The translations under genes and the position numbers were made by a program. This document shows, one piece after another, positions 9,201-16,969 of a stretch of 64,000 nucleotides of DNA (position 1 is the first letter of the stretch; each line of letters begins with the position of its first letter). The stretch comes from Streptomyces sp. CG4 (lineage in GTDB: Bacteria > Actinomycetota > Actinomycetes > Streptomycetales > Streptomycetaceae), in contig NZ_CP163525.1 of assembly GCF_041080655.1 (NCBI RefSeq), positions 2,852,001-2,916,000 of the forward strand, given 5' to 3'. The notes below the pieces were generated by a model. It was not told the DNA's origin. It saw nothing but the letters and a program-made list of their open reading frames with translations, and ran no database searches.

Positions 9201-12048
9201 CGGGGCCGCCGCCGGCGCGCTGCGCCTCGAAGCTCAGCCAGGCGGTGAGCACTTCCTGGTACAGCCCGGCGGGGCTGAGGGCGCGACCGGCGCCGGCGAC
9301 CGCGCGCAGCTGGTCGTCGTCGAGGTCGGCGACGAAGCCGAGCAGCCGGGGGTTGCGGCACAGGGCGAGCAGGTCGGGGATGGCGTCGAGGAGCCGGAGC
9401 CGGTGGTCGGCGGCGCGTTCGTCGCCGTCGTAGCGGTTGACCAGGTAGGCGCGGATCTGCTGCGGGGTGAACTCCTGGACGGCCAGCACCCGGCGGTGCG
9501 GGAGCAGGCCGACGCGTTCGCCGAGCGCGGTGAGCACCTGGCCCTGGGAGCGGAAGTGCTGGGTGCGGCTGGAGACCACGATCTTGGCGCTGTCCACGGC
9601 GGAGTCCAGCAGCACCTGGAGGCGTTCGGCGGCGCGGTCGTAGGTGACCTGGTTGACGAGTTCGTCGAAGCCGTCGAAGAGCAGCACGATCCGGCCCTGC
9701 TGGAGCATGTACCGGAAGGCACGCAGGTCGATGTTGTCGACGCCGTGGGCGGCGAGGTGGCCGGCCACGAGCCCTTCGAACGAGTAGGCCCGGTCCAGGG
9801 CGTTCAGCTCGATCAACAGCGGTACGAGGTGCGGCAGTTCGCCGGGGATACGACGGGCCAGCTCGCGCAGCGCGAAGGTCTTGCCGTGCCCGAAGTCGCC
9901 GAGGAGCAGCAGGAAGCGCCCCTGGTCGGAGTCGAGCAGCCGCAGCATCTCGTCGACGAGCCCGTCGCGGTCCTCGGCGTCGAGGCGTTCCACCTCGCGG
10001 TACCGCTGCGGCAGGTACATGCCCGGGGGATAGCGGAAGTCGGTGCGCAGCCGCTCGCTCTGCGCCAGGACGTAGCCGCGCAGGTCGAGCAGGCCCTGGA
10101 ACTCGGTGAAGCTGCGCACCCGGACGCCCCGGCGGCGGGCCGCGTCGCGCAGCTCGCGGGCGGGCGGCGGGCCGTCGTGGACGAGTTCGGCCTCGGTCTC
10201 GGCGTCGGCGGCGTGCACGAGGGCCACGAACCGGTCGACGTCCTCGCCGGTCGGGGTGCCGGTGTGCACGGCCACGCGCTGCTGGCGGACGAAGCCGGAC
10301 TGGCTCCAGGTGACGAGCAGTTGGGGCACCGGACCGTCCACCGGGCGCAGCTGGGCGCCCTCGTGCCGGGTGCGGCACACTTCGGCGACCCGTGCGAGCA
10401 GTATCTCGGCGGGGGTCTGTACGGCGCGGGGTTCGGGGTCGGGGGCGACGGGGTCCGGATCGGGGGCTTCCCCCGGCAGGGGCGCGAAGGCCCGGTCGGA
10501 CCGTTGCCACTGGGCCGGCCGCCGCCGCGGCTCCCCCGGCCCCTGCCAGACGGCGAGCCCGTCCCTGCTGACCCGCACCAGCTGGTGCGCGCCGGGCCGG
10601 ACCGTGCCGATCACCGGCACCTCGCCGGCGGCGGTGGCCAGGTCGGGCTGCGCCGCGCCGGCGTCGGCCGGGCCGTGCAGCAGCAGATGGAGCCGGGGCG
10701 CGGTCAGCCGGGTCAGCACATCGGTGTCGCGCAGCGGACCGCTGCCGTCCAGGGCGGCGGTGCCCGGCGCTCCGCCCCGGCGGACGCCGGAGGCGGCGGG
10801 CCGGCCGGCACCGGGCGCATGCCGTACGACGCCGATCCGCAGCCATCCCTCGGTCTCGTGCGGCCGCAGCGCCTGCGCGAACCAGGCGGCCTGTTCCCGG
10901 CCGATCACCCCGTACTGGTCGTCGGGCCGATGGCTGTAGGCCATGGACGAGTTCAACCCCGCGACGACGGTGTGCAGTTCGGGCACGGGAAAGAGGGTCC
11001 ACGGCTGATCGCTGTCGAAGACGACGTCCAGCCCCTGGTACAGCTCCTGGAACAGCCGGGCGAAGTGCCGCCACTTGGGCCAGTAGGGCGGCCGGGGCGG
11101 CATCTCGTCGGCCTCGCAGGTGCTGAAGTAGGCCTGACAGGCGGCCTGGTTGACGTCCTGACCGCCGGGGACGAGGGCGACCCGGTGCGGTTCGAGCCCG
11201 AGCAGGGCCCGCAGCCCGGTGAGAAAGGCGAGGGCCTGCTCGAACTCGCGCCGGCTGCCCGAGGCGGTGAGATCCCCGGTGACGACCAGCAGGTCGGGCG
11301 AGGGCGCCCCCGCGTCGGTCAGCTCGACCAGGTCGCCCCAGATCGCGGCCTGCAGTTCGGCGGGGTCCTGCCCCCGCCCGAAGGCGGGCCCGGCCAGCTG
11401 GAGCACGGTGACCGCCTCCCGCTCCCGGACCTCCGCGGACACCCGCGGATACGACGGCGCCGCGGCCGGTCTGCGCCGCCCGGCCCAGCCGGGCCCGCCG
11501 AGCGGCCGCCCGGGACTCGGGACGGCCGGGGCGGTGGCCGGGGCGGGCTGCCCGTTCGCGCCGCCCGGATATCCGGGCGCGAGGCTGGGCCGGGCCCGCC
11601 CGTCGAGGGCCTGCCGGACCCGGGCGAGCAGCAGCTCACGGGCCGCCGCCGGATCGGCGACCGGCACCAGGTCGACGTAGGTGATGGTGGCCAGCAGCCC
11701 CTCCACCGGGATGTCCTCGACCCGTACGGTGAGCAGCCGCCGCTCCGGCGCGTCCGGATCGGCGCGCAGCGCGGCCTGCCATTCCATGCGCCCGTACCGG
11801 GAGCGTTCGTAGTTGCGTGAGAGTACGGCGATGACGGCGGCGGACTCGCTCACGCCGCGGTCCATGAAGTCGACGAAGTTCGTGCCCGGCACGAAGTCCC
11901 AGGCCTGCAGAACCGTCCGGTACCCGGCCTCTTCCAGGGTCCAGGCGATCCAGGACGCCCAGCGTTCGTCGGCGGGTGAGTAGCTGATGAAGAAGTCCAA
12001 TGGCCCGGTGTCCCCCGGGGCGTTCTGTCGAGCCACCATAGTATTCAT
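6208..12048 (-). CDS. NLR-like TIR-NACHT-pentapeptide-WD40 protein
   Basis: Very large multidomain protein, 1,946 residues, unlike any neighbour in size. Order of parts: TIR domain (about 17-150, FISYS motif, glutamate 89 in RMEWQAAL at the place of the NADase catalytic Glu); Pro/Ala-rich linker; calcineurin-type metallophosphoesterase fold (about 208-470) whose metal motifs are mostly lost; an uncharacterised alpha/beta region (about 560-690); NACHT-type NTPase with Walker A GDFGHGKT near 717 and Walker B LLFDGFDEL near 787; a helical arm; pentapeptide repeats (about 1108-1195, ADLTGADLRGADL pattern); about 15 WD40 repeats (1245-1860); and a C-terminal FWHAVGMCRFEPGELDGH motif. The plan matches bacterial STAND/NACHT sensors that trigger an effector, here probably NAD depletion by TIR, often in phage defence. 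That role is inference. ATGs at 12048 and 12039 are both possible starts. The gene is divergent from the permease. Confidence 0.9.
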   Translation of the reverse strand: MNTMVARQNAPGDTGPLDFFISYSPADERWASWIAWTLEEAGYRTVLQAWDFVPGTNFVDFMDRGVSESAAVIAVLSRNYERSRYGRMEWQAALRADPDAPERRLLTVRVEDIPVEGLLATITYVDLVPVADPAAARELLLARVRQALDGRARPSLAPGYPGGANGQPAPATAPAVPSPGRPLGGPGWAGRRRPAAAPSYPRVSAEVREREAVTVLQLAGPAFGRGQDPAELQAAIWGDLVELTDAGAPSPDLLVVTGDLTASGSRREFEQALAFLTGLRALLGLEPHRVALVPGGQDVNQAACQAYFSTCEADEMPPRPPYWPKWRHFARLFQELYQGLDVVFDSDQPWTLFPVPELHTVVAGLNSSMAYSHRPDDQYGVIGREQAAWFAQALRPHETEGWLRIGVVRHAPGAGRPAASGVRRGGAPGTAALDGSGPLRDTDVLTRLTAPRLHLLLHGPADAGAAQPDLATAAGEVPVIGTVRPGAHQLVRVSRDGLAVWQGPGEPRRRPAQWQRSDRAFAPLPGEAPDPDPVAPDPEPRAVQTPAEILLARVAEVCRTRHEGAQLRPVDGPVPQLLVTWSQSGFVRQQRVAVHTGTPTGEDVDRFVALVHAADAETEAELVHDGPPPARELRDAARRRGVRVRSFTEFQGLLDLRGYVLAQSERLRTDFRYPPGMYLPQRYREVERLDAEDRDGLVDEMLRLLDSDQGRFLLLLGDFGHGKTFALRELARRIPGELPHLVPLLIELNALDRAYSFEGLVAGHLAAHGVDNIDLRAFRYMLQQGRIVLLFDGFDELVNQVTYDRAAERLQVLLDSAVDSAKIVVSSRTQHFRSQGQVLTALGERVGLLPHRRVLAVQEFTPQQIRAYLVNRYDGDERAADHRLRLLDAIPDLLALCRNPRLLGFVADLDDDQLRAVAGAGRALSPAGLYQEVLTAWLSFEAQRAGGGPGRAPGLSLEQLWDAVTALALRLWESGQDSLRLDELTDVAETLTGLADTRLSAPQTAHAIGSGSLLVRSDDGVFRFIHGSVVEWLVARECARRLTDGDSSLLGRRQLSQLAVEFLCDLADHRICQAWAERELSGPPGDGSLDAAHANAVKILSRLRVPAHTDLRGAALAGEDLSHRDFSGVDLTRADLTDARLVGAGLSGAVLRGARLVGARLDGADLTGADLRGADLRRARLIGTDLTGARVDGGRWQRAALIAATTGAVARAPELAGAAVAPGMSVDAGFRPSTVGVPYGYEARIRLPEPISYSPDGELLAVGSEDGGVLVCDAGTGLPLRTLQGHTGRVYAVKFRERVLATGSSDGTVRLWDPVSGRCLHRLEIHRNGVWPVALDTDGARLATGDADGVVTVWDTATGTPLHRLPGHSAPVYTVAFGPGDTTLVTGDASTVVRLWDLATGRQTGELPGHHGVVYRARFSPDGTLLATADRGDDERGGTVRVWDFSTGALRHELPGHSGRVYTLDFHPGGTLLVSGDTQGEVRLWDLATGGSAGLLGGCQGAVYQVLFDLDGALLAAGDSAGVVRLWRIDPAADPVAVPLNRQPAEHRGSVWVCKFRPHGDTPAQGPGALLVTGGNDGVVRLWEPATGQGRRILRGHGRRIGTLSFSPDGAMLAAGGNDGVVRVWHAASGRRLRELTGQSDRLVSAAFGPVGPLLATASSDGDIYLWNAATGEYQRELDVETDHVWAEAFSADGKLLATANDDDTVRLWYRTTGAHVATITEHFGRVRAIAFRPDGAVLATGCDDRKVRIVEMDGHGITAELDGHSDRVYAVAFAPDGSWLASASWDGTAVIWRDGEIDHRLTGHTGKLWTAAVHPSRALLATAGDDRTVRLWNPDTGEETALLTGHTGRILAVAFSPDGSLLASGGEDGTVRLWNVPADTPATLRVTLVGMPGGWAALSPSGGYKHEGDVTGEFWHAVGMCRFEPGELDGHLPGVWQVPLDAPLG

Positions 12049-12153
12049 GATGCCGTGAGAAGAGAGACCGATACCCGCCGTTTCCAGGCGTTCGACAGCC
12101 TCCCGAGTGGCGGCCCGGTCACAGAAGAGCACAACTGTGCGACCCTTCCCACC

Positions 12154-13434
12154 GTGCGTGCCTTCTTGCGTCTGCATGTCCTCGACCGGGTGGCGATCGG
12201 TCTGCTGGCGACCGGACTGCTGTGTGTGGCCACGGGGTTGCTGCCCACCGGTTCCGCTTCCGCCGCGATGACCCGCATCGCACCGCTCCTGGGCTTCCTG
12301 GGCACGGTGATCGTGCTGGCCGAACTGACCAGCAGGGCCGAGGTGTTCGACGTGCTGGCGGCCCGGGTGGCGCGGGCGGGCCGGGGCAGTTATCCGCTCC
12401 TGTTCCTCCTCTGCGTGGCCTTCGCTTCCGTCACGACGATCGCCCTGAACCTGGACACCACGGCCGTCCTGCTGACCCCGGTGATGCTGGCGCTCGCCTC
12501 CCGGGTGGGCATCGCGCCGGTACCCCTGGCGATGACCACGGTGTGGCTGGCCAACACGGCGAGCCTCCTGCTGCCCGTGTCCAACCTGACGAACCTGCTG
12601 GCCGCCAACCGGGTCGCCCTGTCCCCGCTGGGCCTGGCGGGCCGCATGTGGGCGCCGCAACTCGCCGCGCTGGCCGTGACCATGGCTTGTTTGTGGCTGT
12701 TCTTCTGGCGGCGGGGCAGGCGTGGGGGGCCTGTTGCCGACGAGTCCGGTCTGCCGGCCGCCGTGCCGGTGTCGGGCCCCGGTGCGGCGCGCGCGGCGGA
12801 CGTCCGCCCCGGCGCGGCCGACCGCTACGCGCCGCCCGCCGTGCACCGCCCCGTCGACCCGGTGCTCTTCCGCGCCTGCGCGCTCGCCTGCGCCGGCTTC
12901 CTGATCGCCATCCTGGTGGCCGACGTCCCGCTGTGGATGGCCTCCGCGACGGCCGCGCTGGTCGCCGTGGCGGCCTTCGCGGTGCGCGACCGTTCCGCGA
13001 TCCGGCTGTCGCTCATCCCCTGGCGGCTGCTGGTGATGGTGCCCGGCATGTTCCTGGTGGTCGAGACGGTCAACGCACACGGGTTGCATGAGCTGCTGGC
13101 CTCGGCGGTCGGCGACGACGGCGGCACGCTGGGCCTGTTCCGCGCGGCGGCGGTGGGCGGCGGCCTGTCCAACGCCCTCAACAACCTCCCCGTCTACCTC
13201 GCCGGAGAGGCGGCGGTCCCGGTCGCCAACCACGACCAGCTCCTCGCCCTGCTGGTCGGCACCAACGCCGGCCCGGTGATCACCCCGTGGGCGTCCCTGG
13301 CGACGCTCCTGTGGTACGAGCGCTGCCATGCGTACGGCGTACGGGTGCCGATGGGGCGCCTGATGGGGACGGGCGCGGTGCTGGCGACGACGACGGTGGT
13401 CGCGGCGGTGGCGGCGCTGGCGCTGACGCGCTGA
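12154..13434 (+). CDS. ArsB/SLC13-family membrane permease
   Basis: Integral membrane protein of about 426 residues with some ten hydrophobic helices. The pattern fits the ArsB/NhaD/SLC13 ion transporter superfamily: an N-terminal half with NLDTTAVLLTP near residue 100 and a repeat-like C-terminal half with LSNALNNLPVYL near residue 340, the two paired hairpin motifs that bind substrate. A central hydrophilic loop of about 50 residues (GPGAARAADV region) separates the halves. Substrate may be arsenite or an organic or inorganic anion; no arsenic-resistance partners are adjacent, so it cannot be named. The GTG at 12154 is chosen as it leaves about 105 bases to the divergent NLR-like gene; an in-frame GTG at 12055 is less likely. 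Confidence 0.85.
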   Translation: MRAFLRLHVLDRVAIGLLATGLLCVATGLLPTGSASAAMTRIAPLLGFLGTVIVLAELTSRAEVFDVLAARVARAGRGSYPLLFLLCVAFASVTTIALNLDTTAVLLTPVMLALASRVGIAPVPLAMTTVWLANTASLLLPVSNLTNLLAANRVALSPLGLAGRMWAPQLAALAVTMACLWLFFWRRGRRGGPVADESGLPAAVPVSGPGAARAADVRPGAADRYAPPAVHRPVDPVLFRACALACAGFLIAILVADVPLWMASATAALVAVAAFAVRDRSAIRLSLIPWRLLVMVPGMFLVVETVNAHGLHELLASAVGDDGGTLGLFRAAAVGGGLSNALNNLPVYLAGEAAVPVANHDQLLALLVGTNAGPVITPWASLATLLWYERCHAYGVRVPMGRLMGTGAVLATTTVVAAVAALALTR

Positions 13435-13488
13435 GCGTGTCGCCTTCGCCTGCCCGCCGGCCGGCCGCCATCGCCTCCCGGCCCGGTG

Positions 13489-14712
13489 TCAGGACTGCCC
13501 CTGGAGGAGCAGCTGCCGGAGTTCGGCGGTACACATCATGTAGCCGTCCGGCGCGGGCAGGTGTTCCAGGTAGTGGGCGAGATCCGCACCCAGCGCGAAG
13601 ACCCGCACCGGGGTTCCCGCGGCACGCGCGGACTCCACCACCCTGCGCATCGCGTCCAGGACGGCGGGGTGCCGGGTCTGGTAGGAGTCGGCGACCAGGT
13701 GGTTGGTCCGGTCCGCGGCGAGACAGAACTGCACCAGGTCCTTCGTGCCGACGAACAGTTCACTGGCGCCCGCCGCGCAGAGCGCCCCGGCGGCGTGCAC
13801 CGCCGCGGGCGTCTCGACGAACGCCGACAAGGGCACCTCCTCCGGCACCTCCAGGTGCGCCCTGATCCGGGTGAACTCCCGCTCATCGGTGAGGAAGGGC
13901 ACGGACAGGTGCACGCGGCCCGCGTCCGCGCCGAGCCGCTCCCGCAGGGAGCCGAGCACGGTGTGCAGCGCGTCCCGGTAGGCGGTCGAACCCAGGAGCC
14001 AGCGAGCGCCGTGCAGACCGAGCTCGGGGTTCGGTTCGACCGGCACCGGGGCCAGCTCGGTGACGCCGGCCGCGTGGTCGGAGCGGAGGTCGAGAAGCCG
14101 CAGGACCAGTCGCTGGCCGGGCAGGAGTGCGTCGGCGTAGCCGCACAGCCGGTCCGCGACGGACTGCCCGTAGCCCGCGATCCGGGCGGGGCCGCCGGCC
14201 AGGGAGTCCAGCGGACGCAGGGCCGCCGCCAGGCAGAGGAACTCCTCCCGGATGAAGAAGCAGTCGACCCGCTCCGCGACGGGCCCGCACGCGTTGATGG
14301 TCCGGACGTCCTGCAGATCCGCGATGACCGCACACGCCGAGCCGAGATCGGCCGGCCCGGGGCCCGGGGCCCACGACCCCGAGGCCTCGGCCCTCGCATC
14401 GGGCCCGACGACGATCGTCTGGCTCTCCAGGTCCAGCGTCACTTCGCCGACCAGGTCGGTGAGATCCGCCTCGTCGACGCGGAGCACGGGAATTCCCCTG
14501 CCCCGGCAGAGGGACTGCATATGGCCGGTCAGCCCACCCGAACCGCAGACGACCGCCCGCGCCGTCACGATCGCGTCGTACAGCCCCACGTCGAGGCCGG
14601 GGGCGACCAGGATGGATCCCTCGCGTGGCCTTCTGGTGCGGTTGCACGTACCGCGCAGCACACTCTGTGCCCCACCGGCCAGCAGGAACCCTTGAATCCG
14701 TCGCCCGTTCAC
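13489..14712 (-). CDS. PEP-utilising-enzyme half: swivelling plus TIM-barrel domains, no ATP-grasp
   Basis: Protein of 407 residues resembling the C-terminal two thirds of PEP synthase or pyruvate phosphate dikinase, or enzyme I of the PTS. A swivelling domain occupies about 30-85, with the candidate phospho-His in GGLTGHMQSL. The PEP-binding barrel follows: REEFLCL near 150, NPELGLHGAR near 230, LSVPFLTD, AFVETPAAV near 300, and FVGTKDLVQFCLAADRTN near 320. The arginine expected in the GxR of NPxLGxR is His, the Asn of the GTNDL motif is Lys, and the C-terminal catalytic Cys-Gly-Glu motif is absent (FALGADL instead). No ATP-grasp domain is present here or nearby. It is the last gene of a unit with an FAD protein, DUF397 and XRE genes, separated from the FAD gene by 102 bases. 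Activity is uncertain. Confidence 0.8.
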   Translation of the reverse strand: MNGRRIQGFLLAGGAQSVLRGTCNRTRRPREGSILVAPGLDVGLYDAIVTARAVVCGSGGLTGHMQSLCRGRGIPVLRVDEADLTDLVGEVTLDLESQTIVVGPDARAEASGSWAPGPGPADLGSACAVIADLQDVRTINACGPVAERVDCFFIREEFLCLAAALRPLDSLAGGPARIAGYGQSVADRLCGYADALLPGQRLVLRLLDLRSDHAAGVTELAPVPVEPNPELGLHGARWLLGSTAYRDALHTVLGSLRERLGADAGRVHLSVPFLTDEREFTRIRAHLEVPEEVPLSAFVETPAAVHAAGALCAAGASELFVGTKDLVQFCLAADRTNHLVADSYQTRHPAVLDAMRRVVESARAAGTPVRVFALGADLAHYLEHLPAPDGYMMCTAELRQLLLQGQS

Positions 14713-14814
14713 CTGGTACTCCAGTGCGGTTTCGTGCCCTGACCAGCAGTCTGGCAGCTGTCATGGCCGGTGCGCGGAAGACCGCGGCGAGCAAATGGCG
14801 GATTTCTGGGACTG

Positions 14815-16770
14815 TCAGTCCCTCGGATCTTCGGCGTCCGCGGCCCCCGGTTCGTTCGCCAACCCCAGTTGCCGGCGCAGTTGCAGTGGTGTCACGGAGA
14901 CGTCGGTGAGCCGCCCGACGGCCGCCCGGTTGACGACCACCCTCATCAGCCGTTCGCGCCGGAAGGCCTCCTTCGGAAGTCCCGGAAGACCGGGAGGACC
15001 GGGAGGACCGGGAGGACCGAGGGGACCGGGGAGGGCCGGGCGTCCGCCGATGGCCCGGATGCAGGCGTCCACCCGGGAATCGAGCAGCTCCCGCTCGCGT
15101 CGCGTCCGCGTGGCCAGCCTCCGCACCTCCAGAAGCACCGCCTCCTCGAACCCGCCCCGCGCGGCTTCCCCCAACTCGCCCACGTCGCAGCGGAATTGAT
15201 CCATGTCCTGTGCCGGCCCGTCCTCCCGCAGTTCCAGTTCCGCGACCACGCGCGCGGCCACCGCGATCGACTGGTTCTTGATGGCGGCGAGATTGAAGGC
15301 GAACGCACCGGTCCGGCCGTTCCGCACGAGCTCGTCGCCCTCTCTCGGCACACCGACCGCGGAGATCGGGCCGGCCGGCTCCCCGTCGGGGCCCAGGAGC
15401 GTTCCCTGTGCGTCGACCTCCAGGCCGCGCCCGGTGCGCTCATGGGGTACCGCGATCCCCTTCCGGAGGAGATTGCGCCAGAGCGGCCGGCCGACCCTGC
15501 TGTAGTCCCACTCCCTGCCGAAGTGGGACACCACCAGGTCGGCCTCGATGGAGCGTCTCCGCTCCGCGGTCGCGACCGAGACGACCAGCCGCCCCGACGC
15601 CACCGGCGTGACCCTCTCCACCGCACCGACGACCAGCTTCACCGGCCCGTCCGCGGGGCGCATCGCACGCTCGATGACCGCCATCGTGTACTCCACCGCA
15701 CCGACCCGGAACGCGGCTATCGCGGTACTGAACTCGTCCAGCAGGCCCCGCAGTTCCGCCGAGGGAATGCGCTCGACGACCTCGGGAAGATACGGCTCCC
15801 ACGCCTTGGCCACCCGCTCCGCGATCACCGACGGATGCACTCCGGGGTGCTCCCGGGCGACCGTCGAGCACGCCGCCTCCCACTCGGACCAGACCCGGGC
15901 GACGAACTCCTCCCGGTTCCGGTACGGCTCCAGCAGCGCGCTCGGGCAGGGCAGTCGTAACACTCGGTGCTCGTGGCCGGCCGGGTACGTCCGGAACACC
16001 GTCCCGGTCCTGGAGATCAGATGGATCCTCCCGGTGTGCCCCTGGCGCAGCAGCAGACCCGCCGAGTCGTACGCGCTCAGCACGGATCCGACGATCGCGA
16101 CGGTCGCTTCGGACGGCAGCGTCTCCAGCTTGCGGACGCCGGCCTCGGAGAACGGATTCCGCACGAAGGAGGGGTGTGTGAGCACCTCGGCGGCGAAGGG
16201 CGGTTCCCTGAGTTCGAGACCGGTCGCGAGTACGACGTGATCGGCGGACAGCACGGACAGCAGGGCCGGTTCCGGCCCCGGCCCGGCCCCGAGGCCGCCC
16301 GCGGACGGCCGGCGGACCGTCACATCGACACCGGCCGACCGTACGTTCATGTCGACCGCCTCGCCGTCCGCTTCGACGAGTACGACACCGGGACAGGCCT
16401 CCCGCCGGGCCTCGGCCAGCCGCTCGGTCAGGTAGTCCTGGAAGATCCTCCTCGGCGCCGGGCCCTGCTCCACGAACTCGTGCTCGGCCCACTGCGCCGG
16501 CCAGCCCCTGCGGTCCGCCTCGGAGTTGGCCCAGCGGACGAAGTCGAGAACGTCCTCCCGGAACAGCGACATCCGGCCCGCCTGGATGTTGAACACATGG
16601 TCCCAGGGGTTGCCCTCCCGGTGGTACGCGACGCCGGCGGACCGGTAGTCGGGACGCTTTTCGAGAAGCACGACCTCAAGCGGCCTGCGGGCGAAGCGGA
16701 GCAGTCGGATCGCCGTGGCGGTACCGGCCAGCCCCGCCCCGACTATCAGCACCCTACTTTTTGACAGCAC
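14815..16770 (-). CDS. FAD/NAD(P)-binding protein with collagen-like tract
   Basis: Flavoprotein-like protein of 651 residues. The N-terminal dinucleotide fold is clear (VLIVGAGLAGTATA at 7-20), followed by an acidic-ended second strand (VVLLEKR), GVAYHREGNPWDHVFN near 47, an ATGLELREPPF motif near 185, and a second Rossmann motif VAIVGSVLSAYDSA near 227. This is the pattern of the NAD_binding_9 group of FAD-dependent oxidoreductases. Near residue 577 a Gly-Pro-Pro tract (GPPGPPGPPGLPGLP) interrupts the C-terminal extension and is encoded by 9-nt direct repeats. The GTG start at 16770 overlaps the DUF397 stop by 17 bases, implying translational coupling. Substrate is unknown. Confidence 0.85.
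   Translation of the reverse strand: MLSKSRVLIVGAGLAGTATAIRLLRFARRPLEVVLLEKRPDYRSAGVAYHREGNPWDHVFNIQAGRMSLFREDVLDFVRWANSEADRRGWPAQWAEHEFVEQGPAPRRIFQDYLTERLAEARREACPGVVLVEADGEAVDMNVRSAGVDVTVRRPSAGGLGAGPGPEPALLSVLSADHVVLATGLELREPPFAAEVLTHPSFVRNPFSEAGVRKLETLPSEATVAIVGSVLSAYDSAGLLLRQGHTGRIHLISRTGTVFRTYPAGHEHRVLRLPCPSALLEPYRNREEFVARVWSEWEAACSTVAREHPGVHPSVIAERVAKAWEPYLPEVVERIPSAELRGLLDEFSTAIAAFRVGAVEYTMAVIERAMRPADGPVKLVVGAVERVTPVASGRLVVSVATAERRRSIEADLVVSHFGREWDYSRVGRPLWRNLLRKGIAVPHERTGRGLEVDAQGTLLGPDGEPAGPISAVGVPREGDELVRNGRTGAFAFNLAAIKNQSIAVAARVVAELELREDGPAQDMDQFRCDVGELGEAARGGFEEAVLLEVRRLATRTRRERELLDSRVDACIRAIGGRPALPGPLGPPGPPGPPGLPGLPKEAFRRERLMRVVVNRAAVGRLTDVSVTPLQLRRQLGLANEPGAADAEDPRD
14975..15041. 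repeat. 9-nt tandem repeats coding a collagen-like tract
   Basis: About six near-identical units of ccgggagga lie in tandem inside the FAD-protein gene. On the coding (minus) strand they give Gly-Pro-Pro/Leu triplets. Such short repeats can change copy number by slippage in whole triplets of residues without breaking the frame. Confidence 0.75.
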
Positions 16771-16969
16771 CGACGAATGCCGCCCAGACGGGCGCCGAGA
16801 AGACGACGGCGGGACCGGTCGGGTTCTTGCTGTCGCGGACGGGGACGTGGGTGGGGGCGGCGGTGTCGTTCACTTCGAGGCAGTTGTCGCTGCTGCCGCC
16901 GCTGTACGACGACTTGCGCCAGCCGGACAGCGCCGAGGTGTCAGGAATGGTGTGCTCGCTGCACTTCAT
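16754..16969 (-). CDS. DUF397 domain protein
   Basis: Small protein of 71 residues with the DUF397 signature: SGWRKSSYSGGSSDNCLEV near residues 15-33, VPVRDSKNP near 42, and a VFSAPVWAAFVGAV end. In Streptomyces these proteins are usually encoded next to XRE/DUF5753 regulators and some pairs act in development, probably as partner or target of the regulator. Here the start overlaps the XRE stop by 29 bases and the stop overlaps the FAD gene start, so all are probably translated from one message. Confidence 0.9.
   Translation of the reverse strand: MKCSEHTIPDTSALSGWRKSSYSGGSSDNCLEVNDTAAPTHVPVRDSKNPTGPAVVFSAPVWAAFVGAVKK

Noticed and set aside
6604..11820. Long open frames on the plus strand opposite the NLR-like gene
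   Set aside because: They mirror the coding strand of a high-GC gene, have Gly/Ala/Val-rich biased composition and no domain or ribosome-binding site. They are antisense shadows.
12055..12153. N-terminal extension of the permease to a GTG at 12055
   Set aside because: The added residues are hydrophilic and unlike the family and would leave only six bases to the divergent NLR-like start.
12154..13434. Permease as part of the NLR-like defence system
   Set aside because: It is divergently transcribed and of a housekeeping transporter type; adjacency alone is not enough.
14975..15041. 9-nt repeat considered as an iteron or origin
   Set aside because: It is in frame, codes a Gly-Pro-Pro tract and has no AT-rich neighbour or replication gene.
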